Made by a program: the position numbers and the translations under genes
NCBI RefSeq assembly: GCF_000724545.1
Contig: NZ_JHBV01000030.1
Coordinates: 186,001 to 250,000 of the forward strand
Direction of reading: 5' to 3'
Source: Aureispira sp. CCB-QB1
GTDB taxonomy: Bacteria; Bacteroidota; Bacteroidia; Chitinophagales; Saprospiraceae
DNA: 64,000 bases
In this document: in pieces, positions 45,119 through 54,590 of the stretch
How the letters are laid out: each line of letters opens with the position of its first letter
How positions within the stretch are numbered: the first letter of the stretch is position 1
Notes under the pieces: generated by a model
What the model was told of the DNA's origin: nothing
What the model saw: the letters and a program-made list of their open reading frames with translations, nothing else
Databases searched by the model: none

Positions 45119-45574
45119 TTATAATAATTTTTTGAGTGCTAACAAATAGCCATAATGAATTCCTTCGTGTACATTATTAAAACGAACCGTATCTTCTATA
45201 GAGGTAAGATGAGTTCCAAAACCTACTGTATAAGGCTTGAATGTCTGAAACTTTCCTTCTTCTAAATCTTTTTCTAACAAATCGACTGATTTTAGTAACA
45301 TTTCCTTTAGCCAGTCAACCTCCTCTTGAGTTACAGGTGCTTCAGGGGCACTCCCTTTTTTATATTTTATCCCTATTGATTTATCCACATAAGGGGTAAG
45401 ATTGGACAACCCATAGCACAATAATTGTTGCACAACCAAGCAATGACCAATATTCCAAACAATATTGTTGTTGTGACTCTCTGGAATATAGTTTAATTGT
45501 TCCAAGCTCAAACCATCAAGCTCTTTGACTAAGGTAGTTCTAATTTGTCGAAGTAATTGAATGTGTTCTTTCAT
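45119..45574 (-). CDS. DinB family protein
   Basis: A 151-residue four-helix-bundle protein of the DinB/YfiT-like metalloenzyme superfamily. The metal-binding histidine pattern is visible: [16 protein letters not shown] early and [18 protein letters not shown] near the end. Members include thiol-dependent transferases and DNA-damage-inducible proteins of unknown activity. It is cytosolic. The gene lies 61 bp downstream of ruvB and is coupled to rnhB, so the three nucleic-acid or repair genes form a likely operon. Confidence 0.88.
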   Translation of the reverse strand: MKEHIQLLRQIRTTLVKELDGLSLEQLNYIPESHNNNIVWNIGHCLVVQQLLCYGLSNLTPYVDKSIGIKYKKGSAPEAPVTQEEVDWLKEMLLKSVDLLEKDLEEGKFQTFKPYTVGFGTHLTSIEDTVRFNNVHEGIHYGYLLALKKLL

Positions 45575-45634
45575 CGTTTATTTTACTTTTGAATTGTAAT
45601 CTCTTAGATCATACTAAAAACCTTCTAAAGATAA

Positions 45635-46672
45635 TTAGAAAAGCGAGCCTTGTGAACCATCATTGTTTTGTTTGGGCGCAATTCCCAAATGTTCGTACGC
45701 TTTAAGTGTTGTTTCTCTTCCTCTAGGCGTCCGCTTCAAATAACCTTGTTGGATTAAGTAAGGCTCATGTACATCTTCAACGGTTCCTGGCTCTTCACCA
45801 ACTGCGGTAGCGATAGTCGTTAAACCAACGGGACCGCCTCCAAAGCTTTCGATAATCGTTCTAAGAATCTTATTGTCCATCTCGTCTAGTCCTCTATCGT
45901 CAACATTCAAGGCATCCAAACCATATTTAGCAATATTAGAGTCAATCGTCCCATTGCCTTTTATTTGGGCAAAATCGCGAACTCGGCGTAGCAAAGCATT
46001 GGCAATACGAGGCGTTCCTCTACTTCTTCTCGCGATCTCCTCGGCCCCATCTTGTGTAATTGGTACATTTAGGATATTAGCAGAACGTTTGATAATGTTG
46101 ACTAATGTCTCTATATCATAATAATTGAGCAAACAAGTAATACCAAAACGAGCACGCATAGGAGAAGTCAACAGTCCCATTCGAGTGGTAGCGCCTACTA
46201 ATGTAAATGGATTTAATGCAATCTGAATAGTACGAGCATTAGGACCAGAATCTATCATAATATCAATTCTATAATCCTCCATAGCAGAGTAAAGGTATTC
46301 CTCAACGACTGTATTTAATCGGTGAATCTCATCTATAAATAAGACATCGTTCTCCCCCAAGTTGGTTAGTAAACCCGCCAAATCGCCTGCTTTCTCCAAA
46401 ACAGGACCTGAAGTCATTTTGATATCTGCTCCCAATTCATTGGCGATAATCAACGACAAGGTAGTCTTACCCAAACCAGGAGGTCCATGCAACAACACGT
46501 GATCTAATGCTTCTTCTCGCATTTTAGCAGCCTCAATAAATACCTTAAGGTTTTCAACCAATTTTTTTTGCCCACTAAAGTCTTCCAGCATTTTGGGACG
46601 CAGTGCTTTTTCAACTGCCAATTCGCTGTTATCATAATTCTCATTAGTAGGATCTAAATGTTCATTCTTCAT
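45635..46672 (-). CDS. ruvB: Holliday junction branch migration helicase RuvB
   Basis: RuvB is the AAA+ motor that drives branch migration with RuvA. The 345-residue protein has [14 protein letters not shown], Walker [15 protein letters not shown], Walker [12 protein letters not shown], sensor 1 [18 protein letters not shown], sensor 2 in [20 protein letters not shown], and the winged-helix tail [20 protein letters not shown]. The length is normal. It is the first gene of the ruvB-DinB-rnhB run. Confidence 0.97.
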   Translation of the reverse strand: MKNEHLDPTNENYDNSELAVEKALRPKMLEDFSGQKKLVENLKVFIEAAKMREEALDHVLLHGPPGLGKTTLSLIIANELGADIKMTSGPVLEKAGDLAGLLTNLGENDVLFIDEIHRLNTVVEEYLYSAMEDYRIDIMIDSGPNARTIQIALNPFTLVGATTRMGLLTSPMRARFGITCLLNYYDIETLVNIIKRSANILNVPITQDGAEEIARRSRGTPRIANALLRRVRDFAQIKGNGTIDSNIAKYGLDALNVDDRGLDEMDNKILRTIIESFGGGPVGLTTIATAVGEEPGTVEDVHEPYLIQQGYLKRTPRGRETTLKAYEHLGIAPKQNNDGSQGSLF

Positions 46673-46761
46673 AATTCAAACATACAAAAAAGCAAACAAA
46701 TTGTTTTAGTTTTTTTATAAATTTTACGGTATTGTCCTCTGCTATTTTTTAGTTTTCACAA

Positions 46762-46794
46762 AAAAAGGGACTACTCAATTTAATGAGCAGTCCC
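46762..46794 (-). terminator. terminator of the candidate ncRNA
   Basis: Minus strand stem GGGACTGCTCA / TGAGTAGTCCC (one mismatch) with a 6-nt loop, followed by seven T residues. Confidence 0.8.
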
Positions 46795-46985
46795 CCACGC
46801 AATAGTTTTACCCTATATAAAACTATCTTCTTGAGTCGCGATATGCGAGCATGCAGGAGCCTCCTACACTTCCGACATGCTCCTATACCATTAGGATGGC
46901 CTACCAAAATGTGGTATTTTCTTAAAAGAGAGCCGCGACCAAACGGCTCTCCAAGGCAATTGTTTCGCTCGCAGCAAAACAAGTT
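46763..46985 (-). ncRNA. candidate structured ncRNA
   Basis: Read on the minus strand, this unannotated stretch is more GC-rich than the surrounding spacer and packed with hairpins: GAGAGCCG/CGGCTCTC (46932-46954), TACCA/TGGTA, GCCAT/ATGGT, GAGCATG/CATGCTC enclosing GGAGGCTCC, and a perfect TAGTTTTA/TAAAACTA. It ends in an intrinsic terminator (46767-46794). A 77-codon frame crosses it but runs through the terminator. I could not match it to tmRNA, SRP RNA or RNase P motifs. 6S RNA cannot be excluded. The 5' end is a guess. Confidence 0.45.
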
Positions 46986-47028
46986 TTATTTATTTTCGCC
47001 TCTGTCTTATTCAATTACCACTTCGTAG

Positions 47029-47375
47029 ATTAGTTTGCTATATATATCAACAGCACTTTTGTGCCACCAACACGAACGTACTCGAAGCGTTGATTCAACT
47101 GACTCGGCAATATTTTTTTTATAAAAATGGAAATGTTACATAAGTAGATTGGTATCAAGCCATCACTCGTGATGACAAACAGCTTACTTAAGTTTGTATA
47201 GGATTATACTTTGACAAAAACAACGTTATGTCTCAGGCTACTTATACACGTTCCATTACTCATTTTAGAGTGGTTTATTATTTTCTGAATAGTAAAAAAT
47301 AAAATCGTGTAAAGTTTTTGCATAAATAAGAGGTATTAAAATAATTTGTTGTTGTTTTTGTTGTTCATTTATAAT
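47029..47375. other. intergenic spacer
   Basis: Flank between the candidate ncRNA and the 185-bp repeat. It may hold the ncRNA promoter, but no TAnnTTTG box is visible on the minus strand. No gene is seen. Confidence 0.35.
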
Positions 47376-47560
47376 TAAGTAAGTGGACAGAAAAAAGTAT
47401 AGTTAAAAATGTAATTGTTTTTAGTGCTGTTCAAAGAAAAGAATTGAAGTTTTACCTGCGGTGCTACTTCGTGGTAGCGGGCTAAAACGAGATTTTTTGA
47501 TGAAGAACAGTGCAAAAAGAATTCTATTTTGCCTATAAATTTTTATGAACGATTACTTAT
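47376..47560 (+). repeat. 185-bp intergenic repeat, copy 1
   Basis: This stretch recurs at 62906-63090 in inverted orientation with a single mismatch over 185 bp. The ends begin TAAGTAAGTGG and finish GATTACTTAT, so both ends carry TAAGTAA in opposite orientation. Inside is a long imperfect hairpin (CTGTTC...GAACAG, GTTTTA...TAAAAC, GCTAC...GTAGC). There is no ORF. It looks like a miniature mobile element (MITE-like). Confidence 0.85.
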
Positions 47561-47615
47561 CTCAAAATAAAGTTGAGTAATTATTCTTGTGAATAGAAAA
47601 TTTCACATTGGAATA

Positions 47616-47873
47616 CTAGCAATACGAAGGGAAATCTGAATATGCTGCTTCCTTTTTAATTTTTTTGTAATTTTTTTTAAAAGTTTTTTGCCATGCTATG
47701 CGCACACGCCCATTCTCTCTACTTCTTATAAGTTCTTCAAAAGAAAAATTCACACTTGCTCTAGTCCTCCCTTTTAAGTACTGAACTATGATTATCAAAT
47801 GTTTGATGTAATTATTTTTGTTCCAATCAGTACTTTTGGCAGTCAACAAACATAAATATCCAAATATGTACAT
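47616..47873 (-). CDS. doubtful 85-codon ORF
   Basis: An 85-residue frame, basic in its second half (RTRASVNFSFEELIRSREN and a Lys-rich tract), beside the repeat copy. It has no family, leader or operon partner. It could be a remnant of a degraded gene or chance. Confidence 0.2.
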   Translation of the reverse strand: MYIFGYLCLLTAKSTDWNKNNYIKHLIIIVQYLKGRTRASVNFSFEELIRSRENGRVRIAWQKTFKKNYKKIKKEAAYSDFPSYC

Positions 47874-48087
47874 ATCTTTATATAACTATTTGTATCTTTG
47901 CCCAAGATTTGAAATTTTAGAGAAAATTTCGCTTATTCTCATCCCCACTATCCACACCTAGTGTTGGATTTTTACACCGTACCTAACCACCTTTAATTAC
48001 TGACACGACCAAAGTAATTAAATCAATTGCTTCTAACGTAAAAGTACTAGAAGTTCATATTTACATTTGCACACTAAAAAATCAATC

Positions 48088-49350
48088 ATGAAACACTTTT
48101 TATACTTTGTCGCATGCCTGCTTATTGGTTTCTATGCTTGCAGCTCACCCACCACCGTCAACCTTGATTCACAGTCCATTTTAAACCTAACAGAAGGAAT
48201 TTGGCGAGGTGTTTTGAATATAGGAAATGATACCAATCCTTTAGAAATCCCATTTAATTTTGAAGTTGTTAATGATCAAAAAATTGTCATTCACAACGGA
48301 GATGAGCACATAGAAGTAACGGACATTAATTATAATGAGAAGAACAATAGCTTCTCTATCAAAATGCCTGTTTTTGGGTCAGAATTTAAGTTAGTTAATC
48401 ACCAAAATAGATGGGAAGGAGAATGGTATAATTACAATAAAAAAGATTACAAAATTCCATTTGAAGCCATCAATAATACGCCTGAACGTTTTCAAAGTAC
48501 TGGTACCTCTACCGAAGTTATAGCTTTAGAAAAAAGATGGAAAGTAACATTTAGCCCCAATACAGAAAATAGTTATCCTGCTATTGGTCTGTTTAATATT
48601 TTAGAAAATGGAAAAGCAACGGGGACGTTTTTAACTCAAACAGGTGATTATCGTTATTTGGAAGGTGCTTTAAATGGCAAGGAATTAAAACTATCTTGCT
48701 TTGACGGTGCACACGCCTTTTTATTCAAAGCAACTCTGCAAGATGACGGGAGTTTGAAAGGTGATTTTTGGTCTGGCAATCACTGGCACGAACCATGGGT
48801 AGCTGTGCCTGACGAAACTTTCGAGTTGGTCCCAATGAACCAATTAACTTATCTCAAAGAAGGCTATGACAAACTAGCGTTTCGTTTTCCAACAATCAAT
48901 GGGGACACTATAAGCTTAGAAGACGAACGTTTTCAAGGAAAGCCAACTATTGTTCAAATTACAGGAACTTGGTGCCCTAACTGCATGGATGAAACGCGCT
49001 TTTTGGTGGATGTTCATAAAAAATATCAACATAAAGGCTTGGAAATCATTGCTATTGACTACGAAGTTGTCAATGATTTTAACACCTTTCAAAAGAATGC
49101 AACTCGCATAAAAAAACATCTTGGCATTGAGTATCCTATTGTATTTGGAGGACCTGCCAAAAAATCGGAAGCAGTCAAAACATTGCCCATGTTGAATCAC
49201 ATCATGTCTTATCCTACGGCCATTTTTATTGATAAAAATGGGGTTATCAAAGAAATTCATACGGGCTTCTCTGGTCCTGGAACAGGTGATTTATATCAAG
49301 AATATGTAGACAAAACGATTGCACTAGTAGAAAAAATGCTTGCGGAGTAG
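48088..49350 (+). CDS. TlpA-like thioredoxin-domain lipoprotein
   Basis: A 420-residue predicted lipoprotein (Cys18 in IGFYACSSP). Residues about 35-245 are a beta-rich domain, related to the lipoprotein at 5578-6306, with EGIWRGVLNIGN and ELKLSCFDGAHAFLF. From about residue 270 a TlpA/ResA-like thioredoxin fold follows: GTWCPNCMDE with redox cysteines 296 and 299, FLVDVHKKYQHKGLEIIAID and the cis-proline region MSYPTAIFIDKNGVI. It should act as a periplasmic thiol-disulphide oxidoreductase anchored to a membrane. I use the ATG at 48088; the TTG at 48067 lies within a TAnnTTTG-like promoter. A terminator follows. Confidence 0.9.
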   Translation: MKHFLYFVACLLIGFYACSSPTTVNLDSQSILNLTEGIWRGVLNIGNDTNPLEIPFNFEVVNDQKIVIHNGDEHIEVTDINYNEKNNSFSIKMPVFGSEFKLVNHQNRWEGEWYNYNKKDYKIPFEAINNTPERFQSTGTSTEVIALEKRWKVTFSPNTENSYPAIGLFNILENGKATGTFLTQTGDYRYLEGALNGKELKLSCFDGAHAFLFKATLQDDGSLKGDFWSGNHWHEPWVAVPDETFELVPMNQLTYLKEGYDKLAFRFPTINGDTISLEDERFQGKPTIVQITGTWCPNCMDETRFLVDVHKKYQHKGLEIIAIDYEVVNDFNTFQKNATRIKKHLGIEYPIVFGGPAKKSEAVKTLPMLNHIMSYPTAIFIDKNGVIKEIHTGFSGPGTGDLYQEYVDKTIALVEKMLAE

Positions 49351-49412
49351 TTGGCAACAAACAACACTTTAGTTATCATGTGTTGATGATGTCTTTGCTC
49401 GTTCAAAAAATG

Positions 49413-49450
49413 AAAGCAATTTCAGTTGACCTTGAAATTGCTTTTTGTTT
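49413..49450 (+). terminator. terminator of the TlpA-like gene
   Basis: A 12-bp stem AAAGCAATTTCA / TGAAATTGCTTT with an 8-nt loop and a T-rich tail. Confidence 0.82.
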
Positions 49451-49540
49451 TCCAATCATTCTCATTCTAACACTAGTTCACTTACTAAGCCTATAAATAA
49501 AAATAAAACCCAATGGGTTTTTAAATATTCTTAATTGGAT

Positions 49541-49548
49541 ACCTTTGC
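49541..49548 (+). promoter_or_regulatory. -7 promoter element for the MATE gene
   Basis: TACCTTTG matches TAnnTTTG, 52 bp before the ATG at 49601. No clear -33 element is visible. Confidence 0.45.
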
Positions 49549-49600
49549 ACCAAAGTAGCCATAGTGGTATTCCAAAACTATCTTATCATCGACATTTCTC

Positions 49601-50914
49601 ATGAAACTTAACAAAGAGATATTACAACTCGCAATTCCCAATATTATCAGCAATATTTCTGTTCCTCTAATTAGTTCTGTAGATACCGGTTTGATGGGTA
49701 GTTTGTCTGCCTTACACATTGGTGCCGTTGGCTTGGGATCAATGATCTTTAATTTTATTTATTGGAATTTTGGTTTTCTGAGAATGGGAACTACAGGCAT
49801 GACCGCGCAAGCCTATGGCAAGAACAATACTGCTGCAATGATTCATACATGGGGACGGGCTTTATTAATTGCGCTGCTGCTAAGTGCCGTTATTTTACTC
49901 CTTCAACAACCATTGGCTAGTTTAGGTTTTTCATTAATGAATGTCTCCCATGATCAATACGATTTAGTTGCTACGTATTTTAACATAAGAATTTGGGCAG
50001 CTCCCGCAAGTTTGGTTCTTGTCGTCATGATGGGTTGGTTTTTTGGGATGCAGAATGCGATTTACCCACTTATACTAACCATTATCATTAACGTTGCCAA
50101 TATTCTAGCCAGCTATATTTTAGTTCATCATTTCAACCTTGGAGTCGCAGGAGTTGCTTACGGAACGGTCATTGCTCAATATATTGGTGTCACGGCTGCC
50201 TTGCTGCTATTTTTATTTAAATACAAGTACCTAATAAAAAGTTTTGAGCGATCTATTTTTCTTTCTAGCCAAGAATTTTTAGGCTTCATTCAAGTCAATA
50301 GTGATATCTTTTTAAGAACGTTTTGCTTGACCATTGCCTTTGGATTTTTCTATAGTCAATCGGCGACTGCGGGGACAGAGATATTGGCTGTGAACACAAT
50401 TTTGATGCAATTCTTGAACTGGATGTCTTTTGGCGTAGATGGTTTTGCCTATGCTGCTGAAAGTTTGGTGGGTAAATATACAGGAGCTAATCAACCCAAC
50501 ACCACTCGAAAAACGATTCAATTATCAATGTATTGGGGAATGGGTTTGGCTGCTTGTTTTAGCATAGTATATGGCATATGGGGAGTAAATTTGGTGCATC
50601 TTTTCACCAACAAACCACTTGTCATAGAAGCGGCGATTCCTTACCTTTGGTGGATGGTTTTATTACCTATTATAGGAACTCCTTGTTATATTTGGGACGG
50701 TATTTTTGTTGGCTTAACTGCCGTAAAATCCATGCGAAATAGCATGGTCATCGCCTTGGTTGCCTATTTGGGCTGTTATTTAGTGTTAAGTCATTTTTAT
50801 CCTGCTCCTGCTTTTTTGCCCAACATTCTTTGGCTATCACTAATTACTTTTTTAGCGATTCGAGGATTGGCACAATGGCTTTTATTCAAACGATCAGGTT
50901 TAAACTTAAAGTAA
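49601..50914 (+). CDS. MATE family efflux transporter
   Basis: A 437-residue, 12-helix transporter of the MATE superfamily (DinF-like branch). Members export cationic drugs or metabolites using Na+ or H+ gradients. The first helix region has QLAIPNIISNISVPLISSVDTG, a typical MATE start, followed by the conserved FLRMGTTGMTAQAYGKNN. The second half repeats the pattern with VDGFAYAAESLVGKYTGANQ. The length is normal. The substrate is unknown. It converges on the Lrp gene. Confidence 0.93.
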   Translation: MKLNKEILQLAIPNIISNISVPLISSVDTGLMGSLSALHIGAVGLGSMIFNFIYWNFGFLRMGTTGMTAQAYGKNNTAAMIHTWGRALLIALLLSAVILLLQQPLASLGFSLMNVSHDQYDLVATYFNIRIWAAPASLVLVVMMGWFFGMQNAIYPLILTIIINVANILASYILVHHFNLGVAGVAYGTVIAQYIGVTAALLLFLFKYKYLIKSFERSIFLSSQEFLGFIQVNSDIFLRTFCLTIAFGFFYSQSATAGTEILAVNTILMQFLNWMSFGVDGFAYAAESLVGKYTGANQPNTTRKTIQLSMYWGMGLAACFSIVYGIWGVNLVHLFTNKPLVIEAAIPYLWWMVLLPIIGTPCYIWDGIFVGLTAVKSMRNSMVIALVAYLGCYLVLSHFYPAPAFLPNILWLSLITFLAIRGLAQWLLFKRSGLNLK

Positions 50915-50954
50915 ACTAGGTGGCCACAATCTATGGCTATTTTATTTCTAACAA

Positions 50955-51419
50955 CTACTCCTCCTCTCCTAGAATTTGGATGGGACGTCGAATGCTTTCT
51001 GAAAGAGAGATAAAACTCTCCGTTCGTTGCACTCCTTTTATTTCTTGAATCTGATTGTGTAAAATATCATACAAATCTTGACTATCCTTACAAATGACTT
51101 GAGCAAACATTGTATAGGGACCAGTTGTATAATGCACATTGACGACTTCTGGAATTTTTTGGATTTTCAACAAAACCTCTGGATACATAGAACTACGTTC
51201 CAAATAAATTCCCAAAAAAGCCACCATATCCAATCCTAGTAGACTATGATTGATCGTTAACTGAGCACCCTCTACCACTCCCAAACGCTTTAAATTTTTC
51301 ATTCTAACATGAATGGTACCAGCAGAAACATGAATCTGTTTAGCGACATCTACATACGATGTATTCGCATCTTGCATCAAAATTTGTAATATTTGCCTAT
51401 CAATAGCATCTAGTTTCAT
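50955..51419 (-). CDS. Lrp/AsnC family transcriptional regulator
   Basis: A 154-residue regulator. The N-terminal helix-turn-helix is MKLDAIDRQILQILMQDANT followed by SYVDVAKQIHVSAGTIHVRM, and a C-terminal RAM ligand-binding/oligomerisation domain follows (VNVHYTTGPYTMFAQVICKD). Such proteins sense amino acids and form octamers on DNA. It begins 34 bp downstream of the sugar kinase gene on the same strand, so the two may be co-transcribed. The ligand is unknown. Confidence 0.94.
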   Translation of the reverse strand: MKLDAIDRQILQILMQDANTSYVDVAKQIHVSAGTIHVRMKNLKRLGVVEGAQLTINHSLLGLDMVAFLGIYLERSSMYPEVLLKIQKIPEVVNVHYTTGPYTMFAQVICKDSQDLYDILHNQIQEIKGVQRTESFISLSESIRRPIQILGEEE

Positions 51420-51453
51420 ACGTACAATTTCTGTTCTTTTCTAATAACAACTG

Positions 51454-52287
51454 TTAACGAGCATACTCCAATAAGGTTGGGAAAGGACTTTTATATATTT
51501 TTCCGACCTTCAATTGATGTTTCTCCAATGCCTGTATTAACAAATCTCGAAACCCAAATCCAATACTGCCAATAAAATGGACAGGTACCTCTTGAGCGTT
51601 GGGATATTTTAAGACGTGTCGAATAATAAACGTATCAAAACAACTCAACAACAACGCTTGTATAAAAGGATTCGTTTGGTGTTGATATGCAAACATCGCA
51701 TAAGAAGCCAATATTCGATTGGGGTTCTTTTTATCTAACAAATCACTAATAATGATATGCTTGTCCATATTGTACATTCGCTCCATTTCTACCGCCAAAT
51801 CCTTAGGCATTTCACGATAAAAATAAGCCGATAGCAACTGTCGTCCTATGAATGTCCCAGCACCTTCATCTCCCAAAATATATCCCAAAGAAGGTATTTT
51901 ATCTTTTATAACCTTGCCGTCATAAAAGCAAGAATTAGACCCTGTTCCTAATATACAGCAAATCCCCTCAGAGTGACCAGCAGTAGCACGAGCAGCAGCC
52001 AATAAATCATCTCCCAAACTCACAGAAGCATTCGGAAAAAAAGGCACAAGAGCATCCTTAATAACCTGTTGAGTCAACGAATTGGAACAACCAGAACCAT
52101 AAAAATACAAATCCTGAATTTGAGCACCTTCGAATTCCTCCAGCAATTCCTCTTTCAAACTCTTTTTAACTTCTTCTGTTGTACAATAATAAGGATTGTA
52201 TCCCTGCGTGGTATATCGTAACAATTGTTGTTCTTTTATTAAGTACCAATCTGTTTTGGTTGAACCACTGTCTGCGATTAACTTCAT
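51454..52287 (-). CDS. BadF/BadG/BcrA/BcrD-type ATPase, N-acetylglucosamine kinase-like
   Basis: A 277-residue kinase of the ASKHA fold. Phosphate-binding motifs are seen in LIADSGSTKTDWYLI and ILGTGSNSCFYDG, and GYILGDEGAGTFIGRQLLSA is the family hallmark. The closest functional analogues phosphorylate N-acetylglucosamine or related amino sugars released from wall turnover, which suits a genome with several wall hydrolases (inference). It is cytosolic. It is divergent from the CtpA gene. Confidence 0.9.
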   Translation of the reverse strand: MKLIADSGSTKTDWYLIKEQQLLRYTTQGYNPYYCTTEEVKKSLKEELLEEFEGAQIQDLYFYGSGCSNSLTQQVIKDALVPFFPNASVSLGDDLLAAARATAGHSEGICCILGTGSNSCFYDGKVIKDKIPSLGYILGDEGAGTFIGRQLLSAYFYREMPKDLAVEMERMYNMDKHIIISDLLDKKNPNRILASYAMFAYQHQTNPFIQALLLSCFDTFIIRHVLKYPNAQEVPVHFIGSIGFGFRDLLIQALEKHQLKVGKIYKSPFPTLLEYAR

Positions 52288-52607
52288 AAACTATTTTCAA
52301 TGAGTAGTTTGTATATTGGTTTATTTCAACTCAACTTTTATCTTATAAATAATAATTTTGGTAGAATAGTCTAGTATTAATTGCTTGGCCTTTGCCCCTA
52401 AAGTTTGGTTTTATCTATGCTTAGCACTATCTTGCAAATTGTTTTACCTACCAGAGTTTCCCTTCAACACAAAGGTACTATTAATTCATCAAAAACTCGA
52501 AGGTCAAACTATTAAGCTCTAACAAACAAAGGTCTGAATAAACCAAAGTACAAGTCTAATAGTTAAACTGTAAAACTTAAGAATTTAAATCATCAATAAC
52601 GATTCGT
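52288..52607. other. divergent intergenic region, 320 bp
   Basis: Upstream sequences of the kinase and CtpA genes. No ORF, RNA or convincing -7 box is seen. Confidence 0.4.
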
Positions 52608-54308
52608 ATGCAAGAAAACGAGCCTCTTTCTAACAAAGAGAAAATTAATATCTTTCTGCCTCTTGTCTTAGCACTGGCACTGGCAGGAGGTACTTGGCTA
52701 GGGTTTGAAATGGCCAATAACAAAAACAAATCTTATGTCGTGGTTTCTGATCAGGGAAAATATCCCGCCAAATCAGGAAAAGTAGAAGAAATTCTTCGCT
52801 TCATAGATGCCCGCTACTTAGAAGATGAATCGTCTTCTAAACTAGAAGATGCTGCTATTGAAGCTGTTTTAAAAGAACTTGACCCTCATTCTAGTTATAT
52901 CTCTTTGGATAATATTGAACGAGTAAACGAATCTTTGAACGGAAATTTTGAGGGCATTGGTATTGAATTTTATATTCTTGAAGACACGATTTATGTTGTT
53001 GGTGTTATCGAAAACGGTCCTTCAGACAAAGCTGGCTTGCTCAAAGGTGACAAGATCATCATGATTGATGATTCCTTGGTGGCAGGAAAAGGAATTTACA
53101 ATACCAATGTGATTAATCACTTAAAAGGCAAAGCAGGCAGTTCTGTAGCATTAAAAATTAAACGAGCAGGTATGCCTAATCTCAAAGATGTAACAATCAC
53201 TCGTGGCGAAATTCCAATGTATAGCGTATTGGCATCTTGTATGCTTAACGATAATACGGGGTTGATCAAAATCAATCGGTTTAGCGGGACTACTTATGAT
53301 GAGTTTATGAAGGCACTAAACGATTTGGTAGAAAATAAAGGAATGAAACATTTGATTCTTGATTTGCGCCACAATCCTGGTGGCTACCTCGAAGCTGCTA
53401 CCAAAATTCTAGATCAGTTATTTACATCTAGGAAACTCTTAGTTTATACCGAAGGACGTAGTTACCGTCGCAAAGAATACAACTCTACAGGAAAGGCGTT
53501 GTTTGATATCAACAAAGTAGCTGTTTTGATTGACGAAAGTTCGGCTTCAGCTAGTGAAATTATTGCTGGTGCTATTCAAGACAATGATCGTGGCTTAGTT
53601 ATTGGTCGCCGTTCTTTTGGCAAAGGTTTGGTTCAAGAACAGTACAAATTGACCGATGGATCAGCCTTGCGCTTAACTGTGGCTCGTTACTTTACCCCAT
53701 CTGGTCGATATATTCAAAAACCCTATGATGGCTCCGAAGGTTTGTATGGAGATGATTTACGCAATCGTTATGAGTCGGGAGAATTGTATAGTAGAGATAG
53801 CATTCACATTTCTGATTCTACGGTATATAGAACCATCAATGGCAGAATTGTACATGGTGGTGGCGGTATTGTTCCCGATATTTTTATCCCTCTGGATACT
53901 TCCCGAATCAATGCTTATTTTCAATCTACTAGCTTATTGGGACGAGATTATATTTATAAATTCTTGGACAACAAACGCAGTCTTTTGCTAGAGCAATACC
54001 CTACTTTTGAAGATTTTGAACAAAACTATACCATAACCGATCAGTTCTTTCATCAATTGGTTCAATACACAGAAACGAAAGAACTTGAACGCAACAATAC
54101 ACTACTAAATCGCTACAAAGACGATTTAAAAATTGAAATCAAAGCCAATTTAGCCGATCAACTTTATGGAGAAAAAGCCTACTACAAAACGCTTTTCTCT
54201 GTTGATGAAATGGTTCAACGAGCCATTGCCGAAATTAATCGCACAGGCAAAGACGCTAACCCTTCGGCAATGATTGAAAAAGAAAGCTCTGATAGTCAAA
54301 ATAATTAG
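52608..54308 (+). CDS. S41 family C-terminal processing peptidase (CtpA-like)
   Basis: A 566-residue serine peptidase with an N-terminal membrane anchor (LPLVLALALAGGTWLGFEMA). A PDZ domain follows near residues 100-190 (GIGIEFYILEDTIYVVGVIE; KAGLLKGDKIIMIDD). The tail-specific protease domain carries the Ser-Lys dyad: Ser in DESSASASEIIAGAIQDNDR and Lys in SFGKGLVQEQYKLTDGSALR. The C-terminal 130 residues are a helical extension common in Bacteroidota CtpA. It trims C-termini in the periplasm. A very strong terminator follows. Confidence 0.95.
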   Translation: MQENEPLSNKEKINIFLPLVLALALAGGTWLGFEMANNKNKSYVVVSDQGKYPAKSGKVEEILRFIDARYLEDESSSKLEDAAIEAVLKELDPHSSYISLDNIERVNESLNGNFEGIGIEFYILEDTIYVVGVIENGPSDKAGLLKGDKIIMIDDSLVAGKGIYNTNVINHLKGKAGSSVALKIKRAGMPNLKDVTITRGEIPMYSVLASCMLNDNTGLIKINRFSGTTYDEFMKALNDLVENKGMKHLILDLRHNPGGYLEAATKILDQLFTSRKLLVYTEGRSYRRKEYNSTGKALFDINKVAVLIDESSASASEIIAGAIQDNDRGLVIGRRSFGKGLVQEQYKLTDGSALRLTVARYFTPSGRYIQKPYDGSEGLYGDDLRNRYESGELYSRDSIHISDSTVYRTINGRIVHGGGGIVPDIFIPLDTSRINAYFQSTSLLGRDYIYKFLDNKRSLLLEQYPTFEDFEQNYTITDQFFHQLVQYTETKELERNNTLLNRYKDDLKIEIKANLADQLYGEKAYYKTLFSVDEMVQRAIAEINRTGKDANPSAMIEKESSDSQNN

Positions 54309-54337
54309 ATGAGTTGCTAAATATAGCAACTCGATAT

Positions 54338-54376
54338 AAAAAAGCCATTTTCAAGTTGTTGAAAATGGCTTTTTTG
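54338..54376 (+). terminator. strong terminator of the CtpA gene
   Basis: A stem of 14-15 bp (AAAGCCATTTTCAA / TTGAAAATGGCTTT) with a 4-nt loop and a following T-run. Confidence 0.92.
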
Positions 54377-54471
54377 CTTTTTATAACTTACAAAAGAATC
54401 TATTTAACTGTTTGTTTAAAATATCTGATTGAACTAATTATTTTTTTTGTAAAAAAATACTTTTTTTTATT

Positions 54472-54479
54472 TATATTTG
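54472..54479 (+). promoter_or_regulatory. -7 promoter element for the T9SS cargo gene
   Basis: TATATTTG matches TAnnTTTG. A TTTG lies 22 bp upstream at 54446-54449, near the expected -33 position. The leader would be about 105 nt. Confidence 0.5.
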
Positions 54480-54590
54480 TTAGGATACTCTTTTAGCTAG
54501 AACTGAACGATTTGCAAAAAAAAGATAAAGAATCCTTGCCTATAAGATACAGATACATCAATTGTTATTAACAAACTTAAACTAAAAAAA

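Noticed and set aside
46749-46982. 77-codon minus-strand ORF across the hairpin-rich region
   Set aside because: It runs through an intrinsic terminator, is interrupted by strong hairpins and has no domain. A structured RNA explains the region better.
46763-46985. Assignment of the candidate RNA to tmRNA, SRP RNA or RNase P RNA
   Set aside because: The diagnostic strings (tag-peptide codons with a tRNA-like end, the GGAAG-AGCAG SRP loop pair, the GAGGAAAGTCC core) were looked for and not found.
47376-47560. Intact insertion sequence
   Set aside because: 185 bp with no ORF cannot encode a transposase, so I list it as a non-coding repeat.
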